Shown: positions 19,123-28,359, counted from the stretch's first letter. The stretch: DNA of 64,000 bases from Dyella acidiphila (GCF_014863405.1 NZ_JACZZA010000014.1:57642-121641), one strand, 5' to 3'. Translations and numbers: made by a program. Notes: a model not told the origin generated them from the letters alone.

Positions 19123-19686
19123 ATGGTCAATAATTTTCGCCCGTTGATCGAGGTGCTGCGCGAGCTGCAGAAGCTCGCGCAAAAGAAGGCCTCGGGCTAC
19201 TTTTTTATCGCGACCGAGGGTAACCAGTCGTCCACTGTTCTGTTGCGCAACGGCCGCATCGACGAAGTTACCTTCAGCCGCTATCGCAACGACGACGCAG
19301 TCAGGCAGCTGGCTAATGTATCCACCGCCCGCGCCAGTTTTCAGCCCAGCGCCGTCGGAGAAGGAGCTGGGAAGACGCTGCTGAGCGAAACGGCGTTGCA
19401 GTGGTTGCTTGGCGGTTTTGAAAGCCATGCTGGCGCCCAGAGGCAAGCCGCGCCTGATCAAAGCCGCAGTGTTTCACCGAACGCCGATCCTTTGGCGCAG
19501 CGCAAGGTGATTGAAAAAGTCGCCTTGGGTTTCCTTGGCCCGATTGCCGCGCTGATTTGCGACGAAGCATTTTCCAGCGCATCCGATCTGGAAGAAGTGC
19601 TGCAGGAGATCGGCAAAAACCTGGCCACGCCGGATGAGTTCAAGCAATTTCTGGCGGAGGCGCGGGCTGCGCTGGCGGCGAAGTAG
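19123..19686 (+). CDS. Cytosolic DUF4388-like protein paired with Cache-HAMP sensor
   Basis: Soluble protein of 187 residues with two parts. The N-terminal half (about 1-90) has the look of DUF4388 modules (LAQKKASGYFFIATEGNQSS, VLLRNGRIDEVTFSRYRNDDA), beta-rich domains often coupled to signalling. The C-terminal half (about 128-185: VIEKVALGFLGPIAALICDE, DLEEVLQEIGKNLATPDEF) resembles a helical domain seen in bacterial roadblock/Ser-Thr kinase-linked proteins. It lies 45 bases after the sensor, so the two probably act together. No enzymatic motif. Family naming is tentative. Confidence 0.65.
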   Translation: MVNNFRPLIEVLRELQKLAQKKASGYFFIATEGNQSSTVLLRNGRIDEVTFSRYRNDDAVRQLANVSTARASFQPSAVGEGAGKTLLSETALQWLLGGFESHAGAQRQAAPDQSRSVSPNADPLAQRKVIEKVALGFLGPIAALICDEAFSSASDLEEVLQEIGKNLATPDEFKQFLAEARAALAAK

Positions 19687-19806
19687 GCTCATTCATCAGC
19701 ATCCGGCTTCTGCTTGTATCAGGGCCAATTTCGGCAGGGCGCTGATAGTGGCGGATCGGCGACGTTGGAGCGAACCATGCTTGAACTTTATGCCCGAATG
19801 AGGCGA

Positions 19807-21003
19807 TTAGCCTGACGTGCGGCCGTTCCGTCGCCGCGTCAAAATCTGCGTGGCAAAGTGCAGGCCCGGCTTTGGATCGTTCAAACGGAAGGAGTGAAAA
19901 TGCGCTCCCATCCACTGCAGCAGAATGTTAGGAAGCGGTCCGCGTGCTTGCACGCTTTGCACGCGAACGGTGTTGAAATCTCGATAGAAATCGACGCAGC
20001 CGGCGCCTACCTTGTAGTCGACCGCCGCGCGATGCACCGGTAAGCCGAGCGCGTCCTGATAAGCCATTTCGCAAACGTTGACGCCGCAACGTGCGGCAAA
20101 CTCCACGTAGGTCCAGGCGCGCGTATTGACCTCAAGAATGCGGTAAACGCCATCGCGCTTATCGCGTTTGAACTCCGCGCTGAAAATGCCGCGATAGTTC
20201 AGCTTCGTCAACAGTCGCGTGACATCGTCGATCGGTGTTTGCAGCTGTTCGAGCGGAATGCTGCGGCAGTACGAACTGTTGCCGAAATCCGGCGGTGAAA
20301 TGCGAATGCGTTGGCGCGCAAACAGGCCGGCCATTTCGCCGCTTCCATCGATAAATCCGTCGACGAAATAATGATCCGACGGTGTGCCGGGTACGTATTC
20401 CTGTGCCATCAGGCGAAAGCCCTGCTCGTGCAGGGGACGCCATGCATCGTGCAGTTCGGCTTTGCGCGTGACCCAAATGCCTTTTACGCCGGTGACGTCG
20501 CTGAATTTTTGCGAGTTCACCGGTTTGATGAAAACGCGGTCGAGATCGTCGAAGGGTATCGCTTCGATATCGGCGTCGCATTCGATGCGAAAAGTGCGGG
20601 GGTGCGGAACATGCACGCTTTGCAGGAATGCGGAAAAGCGCGACTTATCCTGCAGAATTTCCTGCGTCTCGCGTGAGCTCGTGCTGAGAAAATAGCGCGA
20701 CGCCAGGTCGGTATTCGGAAGGTCTGTCAGCCACAGTGCGGCGTCGTCGGCACCGGCAATCACGACCGCTTTTTGCAACGGCATCTGGCGCAGCAGTTCA
20801 TGGGTATGCGGCCCGAGTGAACCATCCCACGCATTCTGCCCAGGTGTGGGCCGATACCAACGCGAGTGGGTGACGTGATCGGAAGCAGGGCAGGCGACAT
20901 AAGCCGGGATGCCGGCCATCGTTAGACAACGCAAAATGCCCAGCGCGGTCGGGCCACGGCCCAAGACGATCGCCGGCACGCGCGGATCCCCCTTCTCCCC
21001 CAT
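19807..21003 (-). CDS. ATP-grasp superfamily enzyme (carboligase-like)
   Basis: ATP-grasp protein of 398 residues. A preATP-grasp N-terminus reads AIVLGRGPTALGILRCLTMAGIP. The ATP-binding part includes VFIKPVNSQKF and LMAQEYVPG, and the metal/phosphate-binding end reads FSAEFKRDKRDGVYRILEVN with the Glu and Asn expected for the family. ATP-grasp enzymes ligate a carboxylate to an amine or similar nucleophile; the substrate cannot be told. GGAG lies 6 bases before the ATG. It stands alone, convergent with the Cache operon, and no RiPP leader is beside it. Confidence 0.8.
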   Translation of the reverse strand: MGEKGDPRVPAIVLGRGPTALGILRCLTMAGIPAYVACPASDHVTHSRWYRPTPGQNAWDGSLGPHTHELLRQMPLQKAVVIAGADDAALWLTDLPNTDLASRYFLSTSSRETQEILQDKSRFSAFLQSVHVPHPRTFRIECDADIEAIPFDDLDRVFIKPVNSQKFSDVTGVKGIWVTRKAELHDAWRPLHEQGFRLMAQEYVPGTPSDHYFVDGFIDGSGEMAGLFARQRIRISPPDFGNSSYCRSIPLEQLQTPIDDVTRLLTKLNYRGIFSAEFKRDKRDGVYRILEVNTRAWTYVEFAARCGVNVCEMAYQDALGLPVHRAAVDYKVGAGCVDFYRDFNTVRVQSVQARGPLPNILLQWMGAHFHSFRLNDPKPGLHFATQILTRRRNGRTSG

Positions 21004-21337
21004 GGCACGCTCCGGTATACGTTGTTACCAGATAGCCGTCACAACCGTGATCGACGACTCATGCTAGCACCGCGTGAGGAGGCTTCTGCAACGAGTAAGA
21101 ACTTGCGTGCAGCGACGGTGCGAGCCGGTGTTTTTCATTGTCGCTAACTGATCGGAAACTGTCTCCAGGCTGACGCACATGCTGCGGAAAAGTAGGTGCG
21201 TTCATCCGGCGTGTGCGCCCTTGGTTAATGACGCACTGCCCTTGGGCGAAGGCCGCTTTTGCCCCAAGCGGGCATTTCGCCCGTACGATCGTCAGTAGCT
21301 CGGCTCAATGGCGCCGATGGAGATGCGAAGGGACGTT

Positions 21338-21940
21338 ATGAATGAGCAAAGGCTTGAACGCAGCGAGTTCTTCGAAGAAAGCTTTTCGGACTTGGATATG
21401 GCCGATGCGACATGGGAAAAGAAGACCTTCGAAGAGTGTTCTTTTACGAGGTGTTCGTTCAACACGGCGACGCTCAAGCAATGCAAGTTCGTAAATTGCG
21501 AATTCCTATCGTGCGATTTGAGCAATGCCAAGCTGTTGAACACAAAATTTGTCGGCGCCGTGTTCGAGGAATGCAAGCTATTGGGCGTGGACTGGACCAA
21601 GGCTGATTGGCCTCGCTATGCCTCACCAGGGAAATTGACTTTCAAGAAATCGCTGTTGGACTACTGCAATTTTTTCGGGCTATCGCTCCCAGAGTTGATC
21701 ATGGAAGAGTGTCGCGTCGTCGGCGCGGACCTAAGGGAGGCCGACTTTACAAAAGCCAGTTTCGTCTATTCCGTTTTCACCGAATCCTTGTTTGGCAGGA
21801 CGATGTTGGCGAAAGCCGATTTCAGTGAGGCCACGGGTTACGCCATCGACATACGCGAAAACGTCATCAAAGATGCGACATTCACACGGTCCGAGGCCAT
21901 TGGATTGCTTTACGGCCTGGATATTGTGCTGGTCGACTAA
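21338..21940 (+). CDS. Pentapeptide-repeat protein, Qnr-like size
   Basis: About 200 residues with A(D/N)LXX-type repeats forming a right-handed quadrilateral beta-helix (FEECSFTRCSFNTATLKQCK; CDLSNAKLLNTKF; ADLREADFTKASF). Overall length and the C-terminal short helix (SEAIGLLYGLDIVLVD) resemble the Qnr/MfpA group that mimics DNA and protects gyrase; chromosomal homologues often have unknown roles. The ATG at 21338 is preferred (AAGGGA nearby); an in-frame ATG exists at 21308. Codon use is less GC-biased than in neighbours, consistent with an accessory gene. A gyrase role is only a possibility. Confidence 0.8.
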   Translation: MNEQRLERSEFFEESFSDLDMADATWEKKTFEECSFTRCSFNTATLKQCKFVNCEFLSCDLSNAKLLNTKFVGAVFEECKLLGVDWTKADWPRYASPGKLTFKKSLLDYCNFFGLSLPELIMEECRVVGADLREADFTKASFVYSVFTESLFGRTMLAKADFSEATGYAIDIRENVIKDATFTRSEAIGLLYGLDIVLVD

Positions 21941-22059
21941 TATCGTTTCCCGCTAAACGTTGTCACCCGCAGTGTTAGGTTCGCTTTCGACCCGGAGCGG
22001 ACCAAAGACGGACTAGTTAACTACATCCAGCTCTTTTGGAGATGTTCTTTGGAGAACCC

Positions 22060-22674
22060 GTGAATCGTCCCCGACTCGTTGCCTCTATTGTTGCTGGATA
22101 TGGCCTTTTAGCGTGTATGTCTGCAACGTCAGCACCCGAAAATAATATTTCACCTGCAGCGCCCGGCTATGGCATTGCTGCGGGCATTGCGAGCCTTGCG
22201 CGGACCAACGACCAAGTTGACGTCATGGCTGTCGCGGCTCAGCTGAAGCTTCCCGAAATAGCGCCCTATCGCGATAAACCTGGCGCACTGACCTGGTATG
22301 GACCACTGATTCATGCTGAATGGCCTAGGTTCTACGCGGTATACGATCCACCTCACTCTTCTTTGAATATTACCCATGTGGTTATCTCGTGGTTGCCAGA
22401 TACCGCAGATACATTCGTGCTGGAACTTCGAGTTGAGATAAAACACGGCTTCTGTCCAAGTGAGGCTCTATTGGCAAACGAAGTTGGAAGTATTCCTCGG
22501 ACTTCTCGTGTTCAAGCGATCCCCGCAGACAACGGCTCAATAGGATTTCCAGGCAAGGACTCCGGATATACAGAAACTTCGTTGATCGTTCATCATGACC
22601 ATGAAAAGGACACGTCGGTGACATACAGGAATCACAACACGTGCTTTTTGGTGGTTCGCGGGTCAAGAGAATAG
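22060..22674 (+). CDS. Exported hypothetical protein, about 204 aa
   Basis: Not recognised. The GTG at 22060 is supported by GGAG 5 bases upstream; an in-frame TTG at 22036 is the alternative. An N-terminal hydrophobic segment (LVASIVAGYGLLACMSATSA) suggests export, possibly as a lipoprotein (LLAC). The mature part has no motif I know; it contains HVVISWLPDTADTFVLELRV and HHDHEKDTSVTYRNHN. GC content is lower than average, in line with the accessory stretch 21300-24000. Confidence 0.6.
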   Translation: MNRPRLVASIVAGYGLLACMSATSAPENNISPAAPGYGIAAGIASLARTNDQVDVMAVAAQLKLPEIAPYRDKPGALTWYGPLIHAEWPRFYAVYDPPHSSLNITHVVISWLPDTADTFVLELRVEIKHGFCPSEALLANEVGSIPRTSRVQAIPADNGSIGFPGKDSGYTETSLIVHHDHEKDTSVTYRNHNTCFLVVRGSRE

Positions 22675-23182
22675 AGAAAGGAGAGCACTCTGCCAGAACG
22701 CCGATTTCGATTACGACGCGGTCATTTGGTTGTCCTGACCAGCGCGTCGGCTTCCGACCCAAAGAGGACGTTTTCACCGTCTACGAAAGCGGGGTGTACC
22801 ACTCGACGCTATTGTTCAAGAGCTAAAACGTAGTGTTGCAGCCGAGGAAGCCAGTTAACGCGCGGCATGCTTCGTGCAATACAGGTACGCTTTGAGAACG
22901 CAGAATTAGTGCGACTGTCGGTCACGAAGCTGCAAGAGGCGCACGTATGTTTAGATCTCGTTAGCCAGGGCCGCGTTCGCTCAGCTTCTACGCCGGCTTG
23001 CGCAAGGCCAATGACGGAATACGTCTATGAAATCGTCGAGAACCTTACTGCCCTTACTCCCGCGATGGCGTCCATTCGACGGTGTGCGACGGATCATGGC
23101 TCTATTTTTCCGACCTGATATAAAGCCACCGGGGATTGCGCCTATGATAAAGCCAAGCGTGTTCTATGGATAAGGGACGACA
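22675..23182. other. Intergenic stretch without a supported gene
   Basis: Short open frames at 22641-22826 and 22867-23118 have no ribosome site or recognisable domain. The region is AT-richer than average and could hold decayed genes. The DoxX gene at 23183 must have its promoter here. Confidence 0.4.
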
Positions 23183-23551
23183 ATGACTCCTCGACCGAAT
23201 CGCAAAGCACAGCGCGTGGTGACGTGGATTCTCCGAGTGATTTTGGGCGTGACGTTTCTTGTGATTGGCATCGAAAAACTCACCGGCAGCATGGGCACGG
23301 TCCCATTCTTTGATGCCATCGGCTGGGGACAGTGGTTTCGTTACGTTTCGGGATTTTTCGACGCGGTCGGTGCGCTTCTCATTTTATGGCCGCGCTGGAC
23401 ACCCGTGGGCGCGTGCATCATCACATGCACCGTCGGACTTGGAACTTACCTGTGTTACGCCAAGGCACTGTTCAATCCTGCGTTTCCGCTTGTGATGACC
23501 GTGCTGGCTGCGTTGCTCGTATGGCTTTCATTACGACAACGAGCCGCGTGA
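23183..23551 (+). CDS. DoxX-family membrane protein
   Basis: Small integral membrane protein (122 residues) with four hydrophobic helices. The first contains the DoxX-type opening RVILGVTFLVIGIEKLTGS, with the conserved Lys after the helix. Helix two follows GWGQWFRYVSGFFDAVGALLIL, and helices three and four are CIITCTVGLGTYL and LVMTVLAALLVWLSL. Members associate with redox or membrane-stress functions, but the specific role is unknown. It stands alone between two featureless gaps. Confidence 0.85.
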   Translation: MTPRPNRKAQRVVTWILRVILGVTFLVIGIEKLTGSMGTVPFFDAIGWGQWFRYVSGFFDAVGALLILWPRWTPVGACIITCTVGLGTYLCYAKALFNPAFPLVMTVLAALLVWLSLRQRAA

Positions 23552-23794
23552 CACGCCCCGTACCAGACCAAGTCAGTCCGAGCGTCGTGTCCCAGTTGAG
23601 CCAAACGTGAAACGGCGGGCGGCCGGATGGTCTGATTGGGGGGCGGCAGCAAGGTGATCGACACCAGCGCATTGTTCAGACCGTGCCGGAACCCTGTTCA
23701 GCGGTCACCGTAATCTACAGCTGGTCAGTAGCTTTAAGCAGCTCCGTCCCAGACCGCTCGAATTTTCGTTTATGCAGGCGGATTCCATGATGCC

Positions 23795-23870
23795 GTCATT
23801 CCCGCGAAAGCGGGAATCCCTGTGCTCCGGTGCAAGAGCGAAGATGGATTCCCGCTTTCGCGGGAACGAC
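23795..23870. repeat. Near-perfect 25-bp inverted repeat (REP-like)
   Basis: Arms at 23795-23819 (GTCATTCCCGCGAAAGCGGG...) and 23846-23870 are inverted copies with one mismatch. Each arm is itself partly self-complementary (CCCGC-GAAA-GCGGG). It belongs to the same broad class as the elements at 14678 and 37026 but is a distinct subtype. Otherwise the gap 23552-23949 is empty. Confidence 0.8.
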
Positions 23871-23949
23871 AGCCAGGTCATTTGGAAAGTCAGCCAAAAA
23901 ATCAGGACGCAGATCATTAAAAGCTTTAATTATCTGCGCTCGATTTCGT

Positions 23950-24399
23950 TCAGTGCCCAGGCGGACGCCGACGAAATTCCCCCGACCAATCCATGCGCAT
24001 CGACCGGAATTCCGCACTCACTTCATTCGGCGAATGCGGCCTGATCACAATTTCCCCGTCGACCAGCTCATCGCAAAAGCGCCCACCCTGCGGCGGCTCG
24101 ATCGCATAGCGGCTGGCGTGCGGATCGCCGTGCACCAGGTGCGCATGCAGCACGCACATATGCGGCTCATGCACTTGCGCTACCAGGCGATGCGGTTCGA
24201 ACCGGATTTCGGTGTAGACCCCATGCGGCCCCCGTGCATGGAGCACGCCGCCGAAGAAATTGCTCGGCGGGCGGGGAGCACTTAGGGCGACGGCGCTGAT
24301 AGCAAGCAGCGAGGCGGTGATGCAAATCTTTGCTCGGATCCCCACGGCAAGCGTGCGGCCAGTGGAATGGCTGGAAGTGATAGGTGGCATGGTGTCCAT
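23950..24399 (-). CDS. Exported hypothetical protein, about 149 aa
   Basis: Not recognised. The frame from the ATG at 24399 (or 24390) begins MDTMPPITSSHSTGRTLAVG and has a hydrophobic segment (AKICITASLLAISAVALSAP) that looks like a signal peptide. The remainder is rich in His and acidic residues (VHEPHMCVLHAHLVHGDPHA) and could bind metal. It begins 88 bases after the tRNA-Ala terminator on the same strand. No good Shine-Dalgarno is visible; confidence in expression is moderate. Confidence 0.5.
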   Translation of the reverse strand: MDTMPPITSSHSTGRTLAVGIRAKICITASLLAISAVALSAPRPPSNFFGGVLHARGPHGVYTEIRFEPHRLVAQVHEPHMCVLHAHLVHGDPHASRYAIEPPQGGRFCDELVDGEIVIRPHSPNEVSAEFRSMRMDWSGEFRRRPPGH

Positions 24400-24486
24400 C
24401 GGTGCATCTGACAATCGGCGCGCGATTAGAGCATCCGCCGGTCGCACACATTGAGATCTGCTCCGCGCTGCGCGCGGTAGCCGGCA

Positions 24487-24522
24487 ATAAAAAGCCCCGG
24501 AAACAGGTTGTTTCCGGGGCTT
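24487..24522 (-). terminator. Intrinsic terminator after tRNA-Ala
   Basis: Perfect 14-bp stem (24492-24505 with 24509-24522, AAGCCCCGGAAACA) and 3-base loop, followed on the minus strand by a T-rich tail (TTTTTATT). It lies 17 bases after the tRNA 3' end. Confidence 0.9.
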
Positions 24523-24538
24523 CTGGTCTGGAATGAAT

Positions 24539-24614
<76 letters not shown>

Positions 24615-24675
24615 ACGCGAGCTGCACATGGTAGCAGCGGAGCCGCGGGGGCGCCAAGCCCCTTGTTGCCGGCCC

Positions 24676-25791
24676 TCAGCCGGGCAGCAGGGCGCTGAGC
24701 CGGTCGTGCAGAATCGCGTGCCGCCAGCCTTCCAGCACCTCCGGCCAGGTGCGCGTCACCACGTATTCCTCCAGCACCTTGCGCGAGCAGAGCAGGCCGG
24801 GGGGCAGATCCAGTTCGGTGGCGAGGCGGTCGATCAGCTCCTTCATGCCGCTGAGCGCCTGCTTGGCCTGGCCTTGCGGAAACGGCGGGATCGCGCTGGT
24901 GGCGGCGAGTTCTTCGCTGCTGACCGGCGGCGCCAGCAATTCGAACAACTCGGCGCGTTGCGGCGAGCGCAGGGCGCGTTGGCCGCTGCTGCGCTGGTCC
25001 AGTTCGTCCTGATGCCTGGGCGGTTGCTGCGCCAGGCTGAGGATGAGGGAATCTTCCAGCAGCCAGGGGCGCGGGCGGTCGAGGCGGCGTGCGGCGGCAT
25101 CGCGCCATAGCAGGATGCGGCGCAGCAGGGCCTGCTTTTCCGGCGGCCACTCGGCGGCGCTGCGCAGGGCCAGCTGCGGTTGTGTATCGCCGTGGCGCTG
25201 GCAGCTTTTGCGTTTGAGTCGTTCGCAGTCTTCCGCATGCCATGCGCTGCGCTCGCACTGGGCCAGGCGTTCGGACAGCCTTTGATGGATGGTCTGCAGA
25301 TAGACCACGTCCAGCGTGGCGTAGGTTTGCTGCGAGCCGGTGAGCGGGCGCTGCATCCAGTCGGAGCGCGTTTCGCCCTTGTCCAGCTCTACCCCAGTGA
25401 ATTCCGCCACCAGGCCGCGATAGCTGATTCCCAGGCCCATGCCCACAAAGGCTGCGGCAATCTGCGTGTCGAACAGCACGCGCGGGCCTTCCGGCAGCCA
25501 GGGGGCCAGCGTTTCCAGGTCTTCGCTGGCGCTGTGCATCACGGTGATGACGTTGGGGTTTTCCAGCGGCTGCAGGGCGCGCTCGATGTCGAAGGCGAGC
25601 GGGTCCACCAGCGCATAGCGTTCGTGCAGGCCCAATTGCAGCAGCGCCAATTGCGGATAGAACGTATTGCGGCGCATGAACTCCGTGTCCAGCGCCAGTA
25701 CATCGCCGGAGGCAAGCGGGGCTAGCCATTGCTCAAGCTGGCTGTGTTGATCGATCCAGTCGGCCTGGGGCGGCTCTACGGGCAGGGGCAT
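24676..25791 (-). CDS. rnd: Ribonuclease D
   Basis: 3'-5' exoribonuclease that trims tRNA and other small RNA 3' ends (371 residues; E. coli 375). DEDD-family motifs are intact: Exo I LALDTEFMR, Exo II VMHSASEDLE, Exo III YATLDVVYL with the Tyr and Asp. HRDC-like helical domains follow (AKQALSGMKELIDRLATELD). GAGGA lies 6 bases before the ATG. The gene is transcribed toward the tRNA-Ala gene 60 bases downstream. Confidence 0.95.
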   Translation of the reverse strand: MPLPVEPPQADWIDQHSQLEQWLAPLASGDVLALDTEFMRRNTFYPQLALLQLGLHERYALVDPLAFDIERALQPLENPNVITVMHSASEDLETLAPWLPEGPRVLFDTQIAAAFVGMGLGISYRGLVAEFTGVELDKGETRSDWMQRPLTGSQQTYATLDVVYLQTIHQRLSERLAQCERSAWHAEDCERLKRKSCQRHGDTQPQLALRSAAEWPPEKQALLRRILLWRDAAARRLDRPRPWLLEDSLILSLAQQPPRHQDELDQRSSGQRALRSPQRAELFELLAPPVSSEELAATSAIPPFPQGQAKQALSGMKELIDRLATELDLPPGLLCSRKVLEEYVVTRTWPEVLEGWRHAILHDRLSALLPG

Positions 25792-25897
25792 GCGATTTCC
25801 TCGGGATGAACGGGCGCGCGATCCGCGATTGCCCCGTCATCATGGGTGCCATATGGTAAGCGGCGAACCATAGCAGGCCAGCCCCGGAACGCCCACC

Positions 25898-27847
25898 ATG
25901 CCGAGCAAGGAAACCGTCCAACGTCAGCGCGCATTCGGTGGAGCGCTCGGCGTGCTCGTGCTGGCGTTCGGGCTTACGTACCACTTTTTTCCGGAGATCT
26001 TCCACGTCAGCCCGGAAGAAGTGGCCAATCCGCCATCCCCGGTAGCCGGCGGCTTTTCGCGGCCCGCGCCGGTGCGGGCTGCCAATGTGCCGCCTTCGCC
26101 GCAGGAGGAAATCAACGCCGGGCCGCCGCTTACGCTGGCGCCTACCGCGGTGATCGCCGCGCGCCTCAAACGCACCAACGCGCCGCTGCCGGAACAGCTC
26201 ACCGCCGATCCGCCGCCCGTGCGTGCGCTGATCGAGCGCGCCGGCAAGGCATTCCTGGCCGGGCAGGTGGCCGGCGACAAGAACAGCGCGGCGGCCTTGT
26301 ATGAGGAAGCCATCAAGCTCAAGCCCGACAGCCGCGCGGCGGTGCAGGGCCTGGATCAAGTGCGCACACATCTAATTGCCGAAGTCACCCAGGACATCGC
26401 CATTGGCGATTCCCAATCGGCTGCCGCCCTGCTGGATCAGCTCAAGGCCATTCCCAACACCGCCAACGATGTCGCGCCGCTGGAAGCGAGCATGAAGACG
26501 CTGGTGACGGTGCGCCCGATGCTGGCCAAGGCCGCCGGTTTGCTGCAGCAGGGCAAGGCCGACCAGCCCGATGGCAACGATGCGCTGGATCTGTATCGCC
26601 AAGTGCTGCAGCTGGATCCGGAAAACGCCGTGGCCGATCAAGGCATTCTGCAGGTACAGCACGTGGTGCTCGATCGCGCGCTGGCCGCCGTGGCGCAGAA
26701 CGATTTTGCCGGCGCCGAAGCGGCTATTACCGAAGCGCAGGCGATCCGCGCCGATTCGCCGCAATTGCAGGATGTGCGCAGTCAGGTCGACAACATCCGC
26801 CAGCAACGCGCCACCGGTGTGCTGGCGCAAGCGCGCTCGGCGCTGGATGCCGGCAATATCGCGCTGGCCAAGCAATTGGCCGGGCAGGCGCAGGCGATCA
26901 GTCCGCAGCTGGCCGGCATTGCCGAATTCGAAGAACAACTCACCAACGCGCGCCTGTATGCCAACTACAAGCCGGGCCAGGTGTTTACCGATCACTTTGT
27001 GGATATGAACGGCCAGTCGCCCACCATGCTGGTGGTACCCACCGGCGATTTCATGATGGGTGCGCCGGATAACGAATCGGGCCGCGCGGATAACCAGATG
27101 CCGCAGCATCAGGTCACGCTCAGCAAGGGTTACGCGCTCTCGCAAACGGATGTCACCGTGGCGCAGTTCCGCGAATTTGTGCGTGCCAGCGGCTACAAGC
27201 CCGAATCCATCACTGCCGGCGGCGCCAGCGTGTACGACGAGCGCACCGGCGTGATGCGCGATGATGCCAGCGCTAACTGGCAGGACGATTACGCCGGCCA
27301 CACCGCTGCCAGCAATCTGCCGGTGGTGAATATTTCCTGGAACGATGCCAATGCCTATGTGCAGTGGCTGAGCCAGCGCACCGGCAAAAAATACCGGCTG
27401 CCGAGCGAAGCGGAATTCGAATACGCGCTGCGCGCCGGTAGCACCACGCGTTATTGGTGGGGCAGCGGCACGCCCAAGAGCAAGGTGGAGAACCTCACCG
27501 GTTCGTTCGACCGCTCGCCGAGCGGGCGCCGCTGGAGCCATGCTTTCCAGGGCTATAACGATGGTTATTGGGGCCCGGCGCCGGTGATGAGCTTTGCGCC
27601 GAATGCGTTCGGCCTGTTCGATATGGACGGCAACGTTTCCGAATGGATGACCGATTGCTGGCACGACAACTACGTGCGTGCGCCGGTGGATGGCAGTGCG
27701 TGGGTGAATCCCGGCTGCTCGGTGCATGTGGTGCGCGGCGGCTCGTGGGGCAGTTCGCCCGAGCAGGCGAATTCGGCGTATCGGCAGGGAGCGGATGCGA
27801 GCATTCGCAGTGGGCGCGTGGGTTTCCGCATCTTGCGCGAACTTTAA
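25898..27847 (+). CDS. Membrane-anchored SUMF1/FGE-like protein lacking the catalytic cysteines
   Basis: A 649-residue protein with an N-terminal TM anchor (about 14-33, ALGVLVLAFGLTYHFFPEIF), a long periplasmic TPR-like helical region (about 100-350) and a C-terminal sulfatase-modifying-factor domain (about 365-649). Hallmarks are VVPTGDFMMGAPDNESGRAD, PVVNISWNDANAYVQWLS, YRLPSEAEFEYALRAG, LFDMDGNVSEWMTDCW and VVRGGSWGSS...GRVGFRIL. True formylglycine enzymes have a Cys pair after RGGS; here the segment reads GSSPEQANSAYRQGADAS with none. It is therefore probably not a formylglycine oxidase but a carbohydrate- or partner-binding relative. It is divergent from rnd. Confidence 0.85.
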   Translation: MPSKETVQRQRAFGGALGVLVLAFGLTYHFFPEIFHVSPEEVANPPSPVAGGFSRPAPVRAANVPPSPQEEINAGPPLTLAPTAVIAARLKRTNAPLPEQLTADPPPVRALIERAGKAFLAGQVAGDKNSAAALYEEAIKLKPDSRAAVQGLDQVRTHLIAEVTQDIAIGDSQSAAALLDQLKAIPNTANDVAPLEASMKTLVTVRPMLAKAAGLLQQGKADQPDGNDALDLYRQVLQLDPENAVADQGILQVQHVVLDRALAAVAQNDFAGAEAAITEAQAIRADSPQLQDVRSQVDNIRQQRATGVLAQARSALDAGNIALAKQLAGQAQAISPQLAGIAEFEEQLTNARLYANYKPGQVFTDHFVDMNGQSPTMLVVPTGDFMMGAPDNESGRADNQMPQHQVTLSKGYALSQTDVTVAQFREFVRASGYKPESITAGGASVYDERTGVMRDDASANWQDDYAGHTAASNLPVVNISWNDANAYVQWLSQRTGKKYRLPSEAEFEYALRAGSTTRYWWGSGTPKSKVENLTGSFDRSPSGRRWSHAFQGYNDGYWGPAPVMSFAPNAFGLFDMDGNVSEWMTDCWHDNYVRAPVDGSAWVNPGCSVHVVRGGSWGSSPEQANSAYRQGADASIRSGRVGFRILREL

Positions 27848-27859
27848 GCATGCAGCTGA

Positions 27860-27943
27860 CGTAGGTTGGGTTAGCACCGCGTAACCCAACGATCCATCTT
27901 CGTAGCGACATCGTTGGGTTACGCGGTGCTAACCCAACCTACG
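27860..27943. repeat. Dispersed palindromic element, copy 1 (perfect 34-bp arms)
   Basis: Arms at 27860-27893 and 27910-27943, beginning CGTAGGTTGGGTTAGC, are exactly complementary, with a 16-base spacer. Related copies lie at 36972, 48205, 54554 and 61955. It follows the SUMF1-like gene directly and can form a long cruciform or transcript hairpin. Confidence 0.95.
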
Positions 27944-27992
27944 CGGTCCGCGCGTTGCCTTTGGGTTTTGAGGCAAGCGCGTGCAACCCCGA

Positions 27993-28017
27993 CCCTCCCC
28001 TGCAAAGCAGGGGAGGG
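27993..28017. repeat. CCCTCCCCTGC hairpin repeat, copy 1
   Basis: An 11-bp perfect inverted repeat with a 3-base loop inside a longer repeated block (from about GAGGCAAGCGCGTGCAAC, 27971). The same block recurs at 32145-32196. The rest of 28018-28359 has no supported gene. Confidence 0.85.
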
Positions 28018-28359
28018 AGCTGTGTCGGCGAGTTGCGGTATTCCCACATTTGCGCAATGCACTCCCTCCCTACGTGTCCCACGGGACTAGCTTGGCGTCG
28101 AAGTAGGGGAGGGTTGGGGTGGGGTGAAGTCCCCATGCCGCGGAACGCGCCACATGCCATTTGCCTAATACCCCATTGCCCCGCGCATTTAGAAAAGCCA
28201 ATCCCGCGCCGCAACACTCAAGAAATTTCGACGATTATTGAATCGATCCAAATTTAATCACGTAAATCTTTTGCCCTGCAGCATGGCGATAACTATCTAT
28301 TCCATGAAAGTCATGGGCTTAGCATGCCGAATGTGAAATTTAGATCGATAGAAATTTTG

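Noticed and set aside
19807..21003. ATP-grasp enzyme as a graspetide RiPP ligase
   Set aside because: No precursor peptide is near it and the sequence fits the general carboligase-like group; it is separated from the borosin unit by seven genes.
22641..23118. Two short frames at 22641-22826 and 22867-23118
   Set aside because: No ribosome site, no domain and poor codon pattern.
23795..23870. Intrinsic terminator for DoxX
   Set aside because: Too far from the stop, no T tract, and each arm is itself a hairpin, typical of a REP-like element.
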